In this document: piece after piece, positions 20,552 to 31,193 of the stretch
Position numbering within the stretch: position 1 is the first letter of the stretch
Layout: the number at the start of each line of letters is the position of its first letter
NCBI RefSeq assembly: GCF_001267155.1
Contig: NZ_CP012357.1
Location: forward strand, 868,001 to 932,000
Source: Spiroplasma litorale
GTDB lineage: Bacteria > Bacillota_I > Bacilli_A > Mycoplasmatales > Mycoplasmataceae
Direction: 5' to 3'
DNA: 64,000 bases
Notes under the pieces: model-generated
Told to the model about the DNA's origin: nothing
Seen by the model: the letters and a program-made list of their open reading frames with translations, nothing else
Databases searched by the model: none
Program-made: the position numbers and the translations under genes

Positions 20552-21175
20552 TTTTTTCTCCTTAAATTTTATTATTGGTTTATAAGTTAATCTATGTATA
20601 TCTAATAAACCAAATTCATCTACTGCACTAATGTGCTTAATGGTGCAATAACCTTTATTTTTAAGAAAATTATACATTGGATATTTTGTATGATAATTTC
20701 TCATGATTCTGTCTCTGAATACTTTTGCAATTATACTAGCACAAGCAATTGCAAAACTTATATTATCACCTTTTATTATTTTTAAAAATTTATAATCATC
20801 CTCTTCTTTTATGTCTTCACCATCTATTAAACATAAATCAGGTTTAATAGTAAGTTTTTTTATAGATTCAATCATTCCTAATTTGCTAGCCTGCTTTGGG
20901 TTTAATTTATCTACAACCTTTTCATTATACTCACAAATTGAATAAGTTAAGCAATTTTCTAAAATTTCTTCATATAATAACTCTCTAACTTTTTCTGGAA
21001 CAAGTTTTGAATCTTTTATAAGTGGATTAAAATAGTTTTCTTTCATGATTACTGAGGCTACTACAATTGGACCTGCCATTGCACCCCTACCAACTTCGTC
21101 ACTACCGGAAATATATTTTATATTTTTTTCTTTTTTTAAATTTTCATCAAAGAAATATCGACAATTATCTATCAT
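20552..21175 (-). CDS. rnhB: Ribonuclease HII, in frame with the mutase downstream
   Basis: Removes RNA from RNA-DNA hybrids and misinserted ribonucleotides. Motifs: SDEVGRGAMAGPIVVASV (catalytic D and E, about 24-41), LIDGED with the second Asp, and ACASIIAKVFRDR. After LTYKPIIKFKEKK the frame meets no stop and continues straight into the mutase ATG, so I end this entry at the base before that ATG. The gene starts inside the end of rbgA (7-bp overlap). Either the stop codon was lost and a fusion of about 768 residues forms, or the mutase also starts at its own AAGGAG site. Confidence 0.88.
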
Positions 21176-22128
21176 TCAACAGTTAAATCACTTTCTGAAG
21201 TTTTATCAACATCTACATCTTCAAGGGTGATTGAATTAATTTCAACAATTTCAATAGGTTTTTCAAATGAGATTAAACCTAATTTACACCCAATTACATC
21301 GTTTATAAAAATATTAATTGATCTATCAATATCATATATATCATCAACAATAAGATGCTTATTTTTTATTGCAATTTGTTCAAATATTTTATAAGTATCA
21401 TCATAATTGATAGGTCTTAAAGCAGTGTTTTTGATATTATATTTATTTTCAATTAATGATGGATAAGAATTATATATATATCTCATAATTTTTGTTGCAA
21501 ATCTTTCTTTTGGAATTAAATCAAGTTTTATAGAATTTATTGCAATACAATTACAAGCCACATTTTCATTTTCAAATTTTGATGGCAAAATACCAGGAGT
21601 ATCAATAATTGTAATATTTTTAGTCAAATTAAATCTTTGCAAACCTCTTGTCAATCCCGGTTTATTTCCAATTCTTACTATTTTTCCCTTTGCTAATTTA
21701 GAAATGAATGTTGATTTACCAACATTTGGGATTCCAGCTACCAAAACATTTAATTGTGGTTTTTCAATACCTTTATTAATCTGTTTTTGTTGTTGTTCAT
21801 GAGTTAACTCATTAATTTTTCTAATAATATCAATTGAAATGTCGTAGTTTTTATTTTTTACAAAGTAAGCTGCTAATTTTTGACTTTTATAGTATTCACT
21901 TCATTGTTCAGTAACTTCTTTATCTGCTAAATCACACTTTGTAAAAACTGTTAACTTTGTTTTTTTCGAAAAAAGTTTTCTTAATAGCGGATTTTGTGAA
22001 GAATAAGGTGCTCTTATATCAACTAGTTCAATAACTAAATCTACAATTTTAAGTGTTTCTTCTATTTCTTTTATTGTTTTGTTCATATGACCTGGAAATC
22101 AATTGAAACTAGCTTTATTCTTTTCCAT
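21169..22128 (-). CDS. rbgA: Ribosome biogenesis GTPase RbgA (YlqF)
   Basis: Circularly permuted GTPase for late 50S assembly. It starts MEKNKASFNWFPGHMNKT, the family N-terminus. The permuted order is visible: DLVIELVDIRAPYSS (G5-like), FTKCDLAD (G4), then GIPNVGKST (G1, about 130-138) and DTPGILPSKFEN (G3), followed by a C-terminal helical domain. Three TGA codons read as Trp. Length 319. Ribosome binding site GTAGAGG. It follows rlmH and overlaps rnhB, as in many Firmicutes. Confidence 0.93.
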
Positions 22129-22136
22129 AATTACCT

Positions 22137-22601
22137 CTACTTGTGATATTTTTGGTTATTAATAATTTTGAACGCTCGGTATATTTGCTCTAATAAAACA
22201 ATTCTAATTAATTGATGAGGTAAAGTAATTTTACCAAAACTAATTTTGTTAATGTAGTTATTTTTAAAATTTTCGCTAAATCCATCACTTGGACCAATAA
22301 CAAAACATATATTACCACTTTTTTCATTAATATTTCTATCTATTATTTTAGAAAAGTCAATTGAATCAAGTTGTTTAGTATTAATTTCTAATAAATAAAA
22401 CTCATAATCTTTTAGTTTTAAAATGCGTTCATTAATATTATATTCATTTTTAGACTGATTTTCTTTAACATTACCATAATCTATTTCTTTTATTTCCATA
22501 ATTTCAATGTTTGTAAATTTTTGGATTTTATTAAAATAAAATTTATTTAAAATTTCATATTCTTTACTAATTTTGTTAAAACACACTATTTTAATGGGCA
22601 T
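22137..22601 (-). CDS. rlmH: 23S rRNA (pseudouridine1915-N3)-methyltransferase
   Basis: SPOUT-class enzyme that methylates pseudouridine 1915 in helix 69 of 23S rRNA. The 154-residue protein shows the family's C-terminal motifs: FVIGPSDGF (AdoMet loop), KISFGKITLPHQLIRIVLLEQIYRA and the final YHK. Ribosome binding site AAGGAG. It heads the rlmH-rbgA-rnhB-mutase run and is divergent from the gene at 22686. Confidence 0.93.
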   Translation of the reverse strand: MPIKIVCFNKISKEYEILNKFYFNKIQKFTNIEIMEIKEIDYGNVKENQSKNEYNINERILKLKDYEFYLLEINTKQLDSIDFSKIIDRNINEKSGNICFVIGPSDGFSENFKNNYINKISFGKITLPHQLIRIVLLEQIYRAFKIINNQKYHK

Positions 22602-22685
22602 ATTTCTCCTTTTTAATTACCAAACTAATATATTTTAAGTCAATAATGTGGTAAAATATATAAAAGATTTTAGGGGAGCAAAAAC
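22602..22685. promoter_or_regulatory. Divergent promoter region, rlmH and the gene at 22686
   Basis: Minus strand: TTGACT, then 17 bases, then GGTAAT/TAATTA before rlmH. Plus strand: GTAAAATATATAA serves as -10, followed by AGGGGAGC as ribosome binding site for the plus gene. Confidence 0.5.
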
Positions 22686-23591
22686 ATGGCAGCAGAAAAA
22701 AGACACTTTCAATCAATTCTTGACTATAGACCACAATTTGAAAATATAATTGATGCTCTAGTTCCAGATATTCAATTTTCATATTCAGCTATTATGAATA
22801 ATACCACAATTCAAACGTATTTTAATATGATAGCATTAGAATTTTATGGTTATGAATACCACCAAATACTAAGATTAAATAAATTAGAATTTAAATTGAA
22901 TGATAGAACATTGAACTTAACTATACTTGAAATGGTTTACAATATATTGTTGCAAATTATTGATAGAAAATGAAGATATTCAGAGTATATTGCATATGAT
23001 ATGTATATTTTACCTTTAAGAATTAGAAAATACATTAATGCAATGAACTATAGATTTATTGAGACTGAAACTGCAACTCAAAAACCTGTATTTAAATTAG
23101 TAAGTCAAGAAACAAGAGTAATAACAGAAGAAATTGTAGATCAATTCCAAGATGACAGATTAAATAATCTTATTGGTCAATATAGAGGTTGTGCACCTCA
23201 TGAAATTGAACAAAAACTAATTTTATTTAAAAATTTATTAGCATTTATTTATGAAGGTAAATCAATTGTAGTATCAAAATTCGGAGAAGAATTCTCAGAT
23301 AATTACTATAAAGATGTTTATGCACTTGAAATTATTAAATCTGATGCAATGACAACAAAAGATAAAAAATTTGTAACTAAAGTACTTGATAATGTATTTG
23401 ATATTTCAATGATAATAATATTATTAATGGCGGATTCAATGAAAACTGGTGTTTGAAAAAAAATTATCGAAAAAGAAAAACGTAGAGTTGAGTTACAAAT
23501 TACAAGAAAAGCTATTGAAGATGCGAATAGAAGACTTCAAGCAATCACTCAAAAAGAAAAAGAATTACAAAAACTGGAAGCTAAAAAATAA
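22686..23591 (+). CDS. Cytoplasmic protein of unknown function, 301 aa
   Basis: Not recognised. It starts MAAEKRHFQSIL after a strong ribosome binding site. Two TGA codons (Trp) near residues 96 and 257. The last 45 residues are rich in Lys, Glu, Arg and Gln and should form a coiled coil (EKEKRRVELQITRKAIEDAN). A hydrophobic stretch (about 238-253) is too short to be a certain membrane span. One of the few plus-strand genes in this part, with its own promoter and terminator. Confidence 0.72.
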
Positions 23592-23602
23592 AAATATAAT
23601 AA

Positions 23603-23629
23603 AAAATCCGATTGAATCGGGTTTTTTTA
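23603..23629. terminator. Bidirectional terminator
   Basis: AATCCGATT-G-AATCGGGTT followed by T7 on the plus strand and A-rich sequence on the other side. It lies between the convergent 22686 gene and the SDR gene. Confidence 0.8.
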
Positions 23630-24352
23630 TTATATAGCTTGTTTGGTTGCGCTTAGAACAATTTCTTTTAATGAAATATCTTGTGGTAATTCATATGCGT
23701 ATATTATTATTTTAGCCACTTGTTTAGATGTTAAACCATTATTTATTTTTTTCTTATTTTCAATATAACCTTTTAAAACTTCTTCATTTTTAGTGTTAAT
23801 TAACAAGTTTGTATCGACAATTGCTGGTGCAATAGTCAATAAACGAACATTAAATGGTGCTAATTCCCTTCTAGCTTGCTCAGAAATTGCATGTACTGCA
23901 AACTTAGTTCCATTATATACAGTTCTATTTTCTCCGGTTCATCTTCCTGCAACTGAACTAATATTTATTATTGTTCCAGTGTTTCTATCTTTCATATCAT
24001 TAATTACAATATTCATACCATTTAATACCCCATTAATATTTATATCAACCATTGCATGTTGAGTATTAATGTCTAAATTATAAATTTTATCTAATGGCAT
24101 TATTCCTGCGTTATTAATTAATAGATCTACTTTTGTTTTAAAATGTTTTTCTGCTTCAACAACAGCTTGTTTAAAACTATTGTAGTCTGTAACATCAACT
24201 TTTTTACATAGTGTATTTTTAAGATTTAACTCTATTAATAATTCTTCTCTTCTTGCAAGTAAAAGTAATTTATAACCTTTTTCACTAAATTGAATTGCCA
24301 ATTCTTTACCAATACCACTTGATGCTCCTGTTATTACAATTAATTTATCCAT
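23630..24352 (-). CDS. Short-chain dehydrogenase/reductase
   Basis: Classical SDR of 240 residues: cofactor loop TGASSGIGKE (8-17), INNAG (about 82-86), catalytic Ser in NISSVAG, and the active-site Tyr/Lys in VYNGTKFA. An Arg pair (ARREE) after the second strand suggests NADPH rather than NADH. Substrate unknown. One TGA (Trp) falls between the Ser and Tyr motifs. Ribosome binding site AAGGAG. Downstream of ffh in the same direction but separated by a terminator. Confidence 0.88.
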
Positions 24353-24410
24353 AATTTTAACTCCTTAATAATAATTTTATTCCTGTTTGAATGTTTAAAA
24401 AAAAAAAAAA

Positions 24411-24429
24411 AAACGTAATTTATACGTTT
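24411..24429 (-). terminator. Terminator after ffh
   Basis: AAACGTA/TACGTTT stem followed by a run of about 15 T on the minus strand. It overlaps the ffh stop codon by one base. Confidence 0.82.
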
Positions 24430-25778
24430 TATCTAAATTTGTTAAACCCACCCAAGTTAGGCATTTTACCAGATTTTAGATTTTTAGCCATTTCTAATAC
24501 TTGTTTTTTACCTTTATCAAATTGGTTTAATAAATCATTGTATTCTTTTTCAGTTCTTCCTGAACCTTTAATAATTCTTTGTTTTCTAGTCATAGCTTTT
24601 AAAACTCTTGGTTCTCTACGTTCTTTTAAAGTCATTGAACTCATTAGAATTGTAGCTACACGAAGTCTTTCTTGAGCTTGTGTTATTTGTTGTTCAGATA
24701 TTTTACCATTCATTCCTGGAACCATTTTCATAATTCCACCTAAATTTCCCATTTTTGCAACTTGTTCAAGTTGATTTCTTAAATCTTCTAAATCAAATTG
24801 ACCTGCAAACATTCTTTTCATGGTTTTTTCCATTGTTCTTTGATCAACAACATCAGCTGCTTTTTCAAACAATGTATCAACATCACCCATTCCAAGAATT
24901 CTATCTGCCATTCTTTTTGGATGGAATTCGGCTAAAGCACTAATACCTTCACCTTCACCAATAAATTTAATTGGCAACTTAGTTATATGACTAATAGAAA
25001 GAGTTGCTCCCCCTCTTGCGTCACCATCAAGTTTTGTAACAATTACACCTGTTAGTTTTAATAATTTATCAAATTCTTGAGTTACATTTATAATATCTTG
25101 ACCAGTCATACCATCAACTGTAAGTATTATTTCATTTGGTGAAACTTCTTTTCTTATGTTATTTAATTCTTTCATTAAATCTTTATCAATTTGAAGTCTA
25201 CCAGCAGTATCTAAAATAATTACGTCAAAATCATTTTTTTCTGCATAATCAATTGCTTGTTTAGCAGTTTTAACAGGATCTTGTTTACCTTTTTCAAAAA
25301 CAGTAAGGTTATTTTTTTCACCAAGTTCAACTAATTGATCAATCGCACCTGGTCTATAAATATCTAAAGCAACCATTAATGTTTTTTTGTTATGTTTTTT
25401 TGTTATTAAATGTGATAGTTTTCCTGCAGTTGTTGTTTTACCAGCGCCTTGTAAACCAACCATCATTATTACAGATGGTTTTTTGTTTATTTCAATAGGT
25501 TTATTAACCTTACCAAGAATTTCAACTAATTCTTCATGAACAATTTTAACCATTTGTTGGTCTGCTCTAACACCTTGTTGAATATACTGTCCTAATGCTT
25601 TTTGTTCTACATTTTTTATTATTGTTTTTACAACATCAACGTTAACGTCAGCTTCTAAAAATGCAAGTCTTATTTCCCTAAGGACCTCTTTAATATTTTC
25701 TTCATTAAGTGTCGATTTTTTTAAATTTTTTTCAATCGACTTCTTCATTCTATTTGCTAAAAAATCCCCAAAACCCAT
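24429..25778 (-). CDS. ffh: Signal recognition particle protein Ffh
   Basis: GTPase subunit of SRP that binds signal sequences and the SRP RNA and targets ribosomes to the membrane. N domain (1-85), G domain with GLQGAGKTTT (108-117), DIYRPGA, DTAGRLQ, TKLDGDARGG, then a Met-rich M domain (about 300-449) with the RNA-binding GSGRTEKEYNDLLNQF. Normal length (449), no TGA inside. Ribosome binding site AGGAGAG. Confidence 0.96.
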   Translation of the reverse strand: MGFGDFLANRMKKSIEKNLKKSTLNEENIKEVLREIRLAFLEADVNVDVVKTIIKNVEQKALGQYIQQGVRADQQMVKIVHEELVEILGKVNKPIEINKKPSVIMMVGLQGAGKTTTAGKLSHLITKKHNKKTLMVALDIYRPGAIDQLVELGEKNNLTVFEKGKQDPVKTAKQAIDYAEKNDFDVIILDTAGRLQIDKDLMKELNNIRKEVSPNEIILTVDGMTGQDIINVTQEFDKLLKLTGVIVTKLDGDARGGATLSISHITKLPIKFIGEGEGISALAEFHPKRMADRILGMGDVDTLFEKAADVVDQRTMEKTMKRMFAGQFDLEDLRNQLEQVAKMGNLGGIMKMVPGMNGKISEQQITQAQERLRVATILMSSMTLKERREPRVLKAMTRKQRIIKGSGRTEKEYNDLLNQFDKGKKQVLEMAKNLKSGKMPNLGGFNKFR

Positions 25779-25818
25779 AATTCTCTCCTACTTTTAAAAT
25801 TATAACATACTAATTTTT

Positions 25819-27360
25819 TTATATTTTTAATGACTCACGTTTTTCTCTAATAATAGTTATTGTGATCTCACCTGGTGTTTTATTAATTTTACTTATTTTA
25901 TCTTTTAATTGAATAATAAGTTTTCTTAAATTATAATCATCGACAATATTTGGATTTACTATAACTCTAATTTGTCTTCCTGATTGTAGTACATATGCTT
26001 TTGAAACACCTTCTTCAGATAAACAAGTTTGTTCTAATTCTTCCATTCTTATGAAGTACTCTTTTGCATCATTATTTCTTGCCCCAGGTCTAGCAGCACT
26101 AATTGCATCAGCTATTGCAACAATTTCAGCATAAACACTGCTTTTTTCAATATCTCCATGATGAGCATGTACTGCATTAATTATAACTTCATCAATATTA
26201 TTTTTTTTAAGAATTTCAACACCTATGCTAACATGACTTCCTTCTTCTTCAAAATCCACAGCTTTTCCAATATCATGTAAAAGTCCTGCCATAAGTGCGA
26301 TATCTTTGTTTAATTCTAACTTACTACTTATTTCACTCGAAATTCTTGCAACTTCAATGGAGTGTTGCAAAGCATTTTGTCCATAACTTTGTCTATATTT
26401 TAATTTACCTAAAAAACTAATTATTTCATTTGGAATTTTATTTAAAAGATTTAGATCTTCAACAACTTTGAAACCAGTTTCTTCAAAAACTTTTTCAAGT
26501 TTTTCACTTTGTATAATAACTTGTTCTTCTATTGAAGCTGGTTGAATTCGACCAATCTTAACTAATTCTTGTAAAACAAGATATGCAATCTCTCTTCTTA
26601 TTGGATTAAAAGATGAAATCATTATTTTGTTTGGTGTATCATCAACTATAATATCAACTCCGCAATACATTTGAAAAGTTTTAATATTTCTTCCTTCTTT
26701 ACCAATAATTTTACCTTTTCAACTGTCATCTTCAAGTTCAAAAAAAGTTGTATTTTTATCAGTTGTAACTTCAATATTGCACTTTTCCATTGCATTAATT
26801 AATATTTTTGTAGCTTCTTCTTTAGATTTGTATTTCAATAAATTTTCTTTTTCTTTGATTGTATTGGATAAATCTAAAAAATAATTATCTTCAATATATT
26901 TAAGTAATTCTTTTTTTGCTTGTTCTTTTGTTAGTCCGCTAACTTTTTCAAGCAAAGAAAAGAGTTTTTTTTCTTTTAATAGCAAATCATTTCTAAGGTT
27001 ATTTATATTTATTTTTTCTTCTAATAAAAACTTTTTACTGCTATTTAAGTCGTCTAATTTCATGAGAATTTCTTCTCTTTCCATATCTAATTGCTGTTCT
27101 TTAATTGATAATTCATTTTTATGATTTTGAATTTCATTATTTGCTTCAAATTTAATTTGAGCAAGTTCTTTTTTAGCTTCTGCAATTATTCTTAACTTAA
27201 TTTCTTTTGCCTCGTCTTTGGCTTTTTCCATAACATATTTACGACGACGAGAATGTGCTAATACTATTAATATAATTGTTAAAGATATAACAATTAAAAA
27301 TAATATTACAATGATCATAATATATGCTTCGTCTCTACTAAATTTCATTGCTTCAGGCAT
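25819..27360 (-). CDS. rny: Ribonuclease Y
   Basis: Membrane-bound endoribonuclease that starts mRNA decay. One N-terminal membrane helix (about 13-36), a long coiled coil (about 37-165), a KH domain (KGKIIGKEGRNIKTF, with a TGA Trp before it) and an HD domain with HSIEVARIS and LLHDIGKA giving the metal-binding His-Asp pair. Of two in-frame starts, the ATG at 27360 has GGAG seven bases upstream; an upstream TTG would place that site inside the gene. Length 513. Confidence 0.94.
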
Positions 27361-27451
27361 TGTATTCTCCAATCCTTAAAAGCGTGGATATTGCAACAAA
27401 TATTGCAACATACTTATTTTACCTTTCTTTATTAAAAACAAAACAAAAAAA

Positions 27452-27475
27452 AATAATAATATTAAAATTATTATT
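27452..27475 (-). terminator. Terminator after recA
   Basis: AATAATAAT/ATTATTATT stem followed by T9 on the minus strand, overlapping the stop codon of recA. Confidence 0.75.
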
Positions 27476-28509
27476 TATATTGCTTCGTTTAGTTTTTTTT
27501 CGATTTCAATATATTTATCCTGATTATTTTTAAATCATTCTCTAACAGATTCCTTGCCTTGACCTATTTTTTCATCATTATAAGAATATCAGACTCCCGC
27601 TTTATTAATAATATTATATAGAGTTGCCATTTCAATTATTTCTAATTCTTTGTCAATTCCTTTATTGTAATTTATAACTATTTGACAAGTCTTAAATGGT
27701 GGCGCTACTTTATTTTTAACTATTTTTACTTTTATTTTATTGGCGCTAGCTTCTCCATTAGTAGAAATAGTTTCGCCTTTTCTAACTTCGATTCTAACTG
27801 ATGAATAGAATCTTAAAGCCCTTCCTCCAGTTGTAACCTCTGGATTACCAAATATTACACCAACTTTTTCTCGTAATTGATTAATAAAAATAACTATTGT
27901 ATTTGTTTTTGATATTATCCCATTAAGTTTTCTAAGCGCTTTTGACATTAACCTCGCTTGTAATCCAATTTGTTGATCTCCCATTTCACCTTCGAGTTCA
28001 ATTTTAGGGACAAGAGCTGCAACTGAGTCCACAACAACAACATCGATTGTGTTTGATCTTACTAGCATTTCAAGAATATCTAAAGCTTGTTCACCAGTAT
28101 CAGGTTGAGCTACTATTAAATTATTAATATCCACACCAATATTTCTAGCATATTTTGGGTCTAATGCATGTTCTGCATCAATAAAAGCCGCTCTCCCTTG
28201 ATTTTTTTGGGCTTCTGCAATTGCATGAAGTGATAATGTTGTTTTACCACTTGATTCTGGTCCAAATATTTCAACAATTCTTCCTTTTGGCAGTCCACCA
28301 ATTCCTATTGCTTTATCCAACAAAAAACTACCTGTTGAAATTGCCTCATGTTCTAAATTAAATTTGTCTCCAAGCTTCATTATAGAACCTTTACCATATG
28401 TCTTTTCGATTTCTTTTAATACATTTTTAAATGCAGGATCATCATACAAATTTTTAGACATATTATTCATAACCTCTTTTTCGTTTTTTTCTAGTATTTC
28501 TTTTATCAT
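27475..28509 (-). CDS. recA: Recombinase RecA
   Basis: ATP-dependent strand-exchange protein. Walker [10 protein letters not shown] (83-91), [15 protein letters not shown], the L2 region [11 protein letters not shown] followed by [14 protein letters not shown]. Two TGA codons (Trp) in the last 40 residues hide the normal C-terminus (ends KLNEAI). The start at 28509 has CGGAGG, which gives an N-terminal extension of about 15 residues. It appears intact, unlike the truncated recA of some Spiroplasma citri strains. Downstream of cinA. Confidence 0.95.
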
Positions 28510-28549
28510 ATAACCTCCGGTTATAGTATCGTCTAGAAAATAAAAATAA

Positions 28550-29020
28550 TTAACTATTTTTAAATATATTTAAAAAGTTATTAATTATTTCTTTTATTGC
28601 TAATATTTTATATTTTTTTCTTGATATTTTATTATTATTTATAAACTTATAAATATAATTTTTATTATATAATCTAAAACCTATATAAGACAAACCCTTT
28701 AACTCGTCATCAACACTACTCGGAGGAGCATAACCAGTAAAGCCAAATACAATATCTGATTTTAAAATATTTTGTGTATTAGTTAACATACCCTCTAATG
28801 TTTCTTTTGAAACTGCACTATGTTTTTTAATTATTCATGAATTTATTTTTAATACTTCTATTTTGTATTCATCAGAATAACAACAAAAGCCACCCTTAAA
28901 AAAAGTACTTGAATTTTTATAATTTGTAACCAAACTTGAAAACATTCCTCCTGTAAATGATTCACAAGAAGATATTGTTAATTTATTTTTTTTGATTATA
29001 CTTATAAATTCTTTCATCAT
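28550..29020 (-). CDS. CinA C-terminal domain protein (nicotinamide-nucleotide amidase)
   Basis: The 156-residue protein has only the C-terminal (PncC) domain of Cin[41 protein letters not shown] and the [13 protein letters not shown] segment; [11 protein letters not shown] replaces the usual TGIAGP. The family deamidates NMN in pyridine nucleotide salvage. One TGA (Trp). The cinA-recA order is common in Firmicutes. Ribosome binding site AAGGA; the second of two adjacent Met codons (29017) has slightly better spacing. Confidence 0.85.
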
Positions 29021-29037
29021 AAATCCTTAAAAAAAAT

Positions 29038-29402
29038 AGTGAGACTAATTCTTCATAACCCACGTTCTGTAACACTTTCGTGCATCAACTATCTATCTAT
29101 CACATATGTGATTCAAAAACTAATTCATTTCTTAGTTTTTAATTCCTCTACCAAAATTTGAGTTTCTTGCTTGCGGAGTTTACCCGTTCCATTTCACTAT
29201 TTCTAGCTATTCGTCCCTGTGGCACTTTAGAAAACTTATCATAGAATATAAATTCCTTAGACTTGTTTATGTCATTACCTTTAAAGGTATCTAGAGTTAT
29301 TTTTTTCTCTAGCACAATCACTACATCCATCTCAGGATGTGCAAGCGTGGAGTTTCCTCTATATTATTTTTCAAATACAGCAGTTGATTCTAAATTAATC
29401 TC
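29038..29402 (-). ncRNA. rnpB: RNase P RNA, Bacillus (B) type
   Basis: Catalytic RNA that matures tRNA 5' ends. Conserved blocks in order on the minus strand: TAGAGGAAACTCCACGCTTG with the P4 5' arm, CACATCCTGAGATGGATGTAG, GCCACAGGGACGAATAGC, GGAACGGGTAAACTCC, and near the 3' end ACAGAACGTGGGTTATG with the P4 3' arm. The ends pair as P1 (GAGATTAAT with ATTAGTCTC, one G-U). The layout follows the B-type RNA of Bacillus subtilis. Ends are good to a few bases. Confidence 0.93.
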
Positions 29403-29406
29403 ATTT

Positions 29407-29412
29407 ATTATA
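29407..29412 (-). promoter_or_regulatory. -10 box of rnpB
   Basis: TATAAT lies a few bases before the P1 5' arm of RNase P RNA, as expected for a start at about 29400. Confidence 0.65.
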
Positions 29413-29461
29413 ATAACATTAATAATATATAAATATTAAATTCATATAATAAAAAGATTAA

Positions 29462-30151
29462 TTAAATATCATAATACTTAATTAATCTTTTTCTAAGCGT
29501 ACCGTGTTCTTTTAAAATATCTTTCATTGATTTATCTTCAAATATTTCACCATTTTTTAATATTACAACTCTTTCACATAATTCTTCAACCTCTTCAGGA
29601 ATATGTGAAACGATTAGTAATGTTATATTGTTATTAGATTTATAATTTTTAAAAAATCTAATTAATTTTATTTGCATTTCAAGATCTAGACCGGTTATAA
29701 GTTCATCTAATATCAATAACTCCGGACTATTAATTACTGATAAAAAACAATTAGCTCTTTGTCTTTCTCCACCCGATAATGAATCTATTGATTTAGTTAT
29801 AAAGTTTTTAAGACTAAATGCATCAACTAATTCATTAAATTCATCAGTTTCTAAGTATTTTTTATCTTTATAAAATTTAACTAAATCTAAAATTTTTGTT
29901 CCTGGAGGTCAACTTCCATCTTGAAATTGCATACCTACTCTTTTACTTATTTCTTCATTTTTTGAAGATATATATTTTACAGTTCCATTTGTTGGTTTTA
30001 AAAGTTTTGCAATTATCTCAACTAAAGTTGATTTTCCACTACCATTAGAACCAATAAAGGCAATAGTTTCATTATCTTGTATGTTTAAAGATATGTCTTT
30101 TAAAACTTGCTTCTTTCCATAAAATTTATTTACTTTATCTAAAATAATCAT
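29462..30151 (-). CDS. ABC transporter ATP-binding protein
   Basis: Single ATPase domain, 229 residues: Walker A GSNGSGKST (about 34-42), Q-loop GMQFQDGSW (TGA as Trp), signature SLSGGERQR, Walker B LLILDE, His in IVSHIPEE. The gene at 30265 on the same strand encodes a membrane protein and could be a partner, though it lies upstream and is small. The style is closest to ABC-2 type exporters. Substrate unknown. Ribosome binding site AAGGGG. Confidence 0.88.
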
Positions 30152-30264
30152 TTTTCCCCTTTATAATCATTAAAATATTTAGATTATATCTACTATCATG
30201 GTAATTAGAACCACAATATAAAAATATTTTAACAAATTATATACTTTAATTAAATTAATATCAT

Positions 30265-30807
30265 TTAATTTAAAGATTGTTTAAATTTTTTGCTAAATTT
30301 ATATTTCTTTTCAACGTTATTCATTTCAGTACGCGCTCATAAAAATCCAAGTATTGATCCAGATGTAACAAATAAACCACTTAATCCACAAAATGTAAAT
30401 AAAAAACCTGTAATTAAAACTCAAATTCCATCATCAGCACTCGCCTTACTAACAAAGAAAGGAATTGCAGATGCAAAAATTAAAAGCCCACCAAAAACAA
30501 TACCCATTAAATAACCGATTCTTTGAATAAAAGCTTTTCTTAAATTTATAAATACCAAGAAAGTTGTTGTTACACCAATTACTCCCAACAATATAAAAAA
30601 CATACCAATTCCTAATGATTCGATAGCTGAAAAATTTTCTTCAACAAGTGTTGCTAATCATTCACCAATGAAAGCAATATTTCTTAAACTACTGACAGCT
30701 ATTTTTTTGATGCTCATCATAAAAACCGATAAACACATTAATGGTACTATTGAAGAAATTAAAAAGTATCCTCCAATTGTTGATAGTGTTTTTGCTAATC
30801 TTGCCAT
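30265..30807 (-). CDS. Membrane protein with about four helices, 180 aa
   Basis: Not recognised. Hydrophobic segments at about 12-32, 65-90, 98-120 and 128-150, then a basic cytoplasmic tail rich in Lys. Two TGA codons (Trp). Ribosome binding site AAGGAG. It sits between the DivIVA/GpsB-like gene and the ABC ATPase on the same strand; a functional link to either is a guess. Confidence 0.7.
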
Positions 30808-30816
30808 TTATGCTCC

Positions 30817-31155
30817 TTATTTATTATATTTATCTTTTTCTAAATTAGAAATCCTTTTAATAATAGCAGAGTTGTTTACCCCACTTCTTGTAAGTTTTTC
30901 AAGTTCCTCTTCAGAATGTTTTAGAAGAGCTCCTTTTTCTTCAATTTCTTTAATTAACTTTTTATTTTTATCTTCAAGTTCTTTTAATTTTTTTAAATAT
31001 TTTCCTTCTGATTCTTCAAAATATTTGTAATCTTCATAAACAATATCTAAAAAAGAGTCGACTTCTTCAACTTTATAACCTTTGTATTCGACTTCAAAAT
31101 CTTTTTCATAAATATCAACTTTTGATAATTTTAAATACCCTTTATTGCTTTTCAT
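30817..31155 (-). CDS. DivIVA/GpsB-like coiled-coil protein, 112 aa
   Basis: The N-terminal part, VDIYEKDFEVEYKGYKVEEV then DSFLDIVYEDYKYFEE, matches the DivIVA/GpsB membrane-binding domain (dI..k.F....rGY...EVd.FLd.v..Dy). A coiled coil follows (about 45-90). These proteins bind curved membrane at poles and septa in walled Firmicutes; a copy in a wall-less cell suggests a role in division or cell shape apart from wall synthesis. Ribosome binding site AAAGGG. Between pepV and a membrane protein. Confidence 0.78.
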   Translation of the reverse strand: MKSNKGYLKLSKVDIYEKDFEVEYKGYKVEEVDSFLDIVYEDYKYFEESEGKYLKKLKELEDKNKKLIKEIEEKGALLKHSEEELEKLTRSGVNNSAIIKRISNLEKDKYNK

Positions 31156-31193
31156 AATTTGCCCTTTTTTATTTTTAAATATTATATCAATTA

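Noticed and set aside
27384-27410. Direct repeat TTGCAATAT upstream of rny as an operator
   Set aside because: Two short AT-rich units only; not distinguishable from chance.
29148-29330. 60-codon frame inside rnpB
   Set aside because: The stretch is fully explained by RNase P RNA; there is no ribosome binding site and the conserved blocks are RNA motifs.
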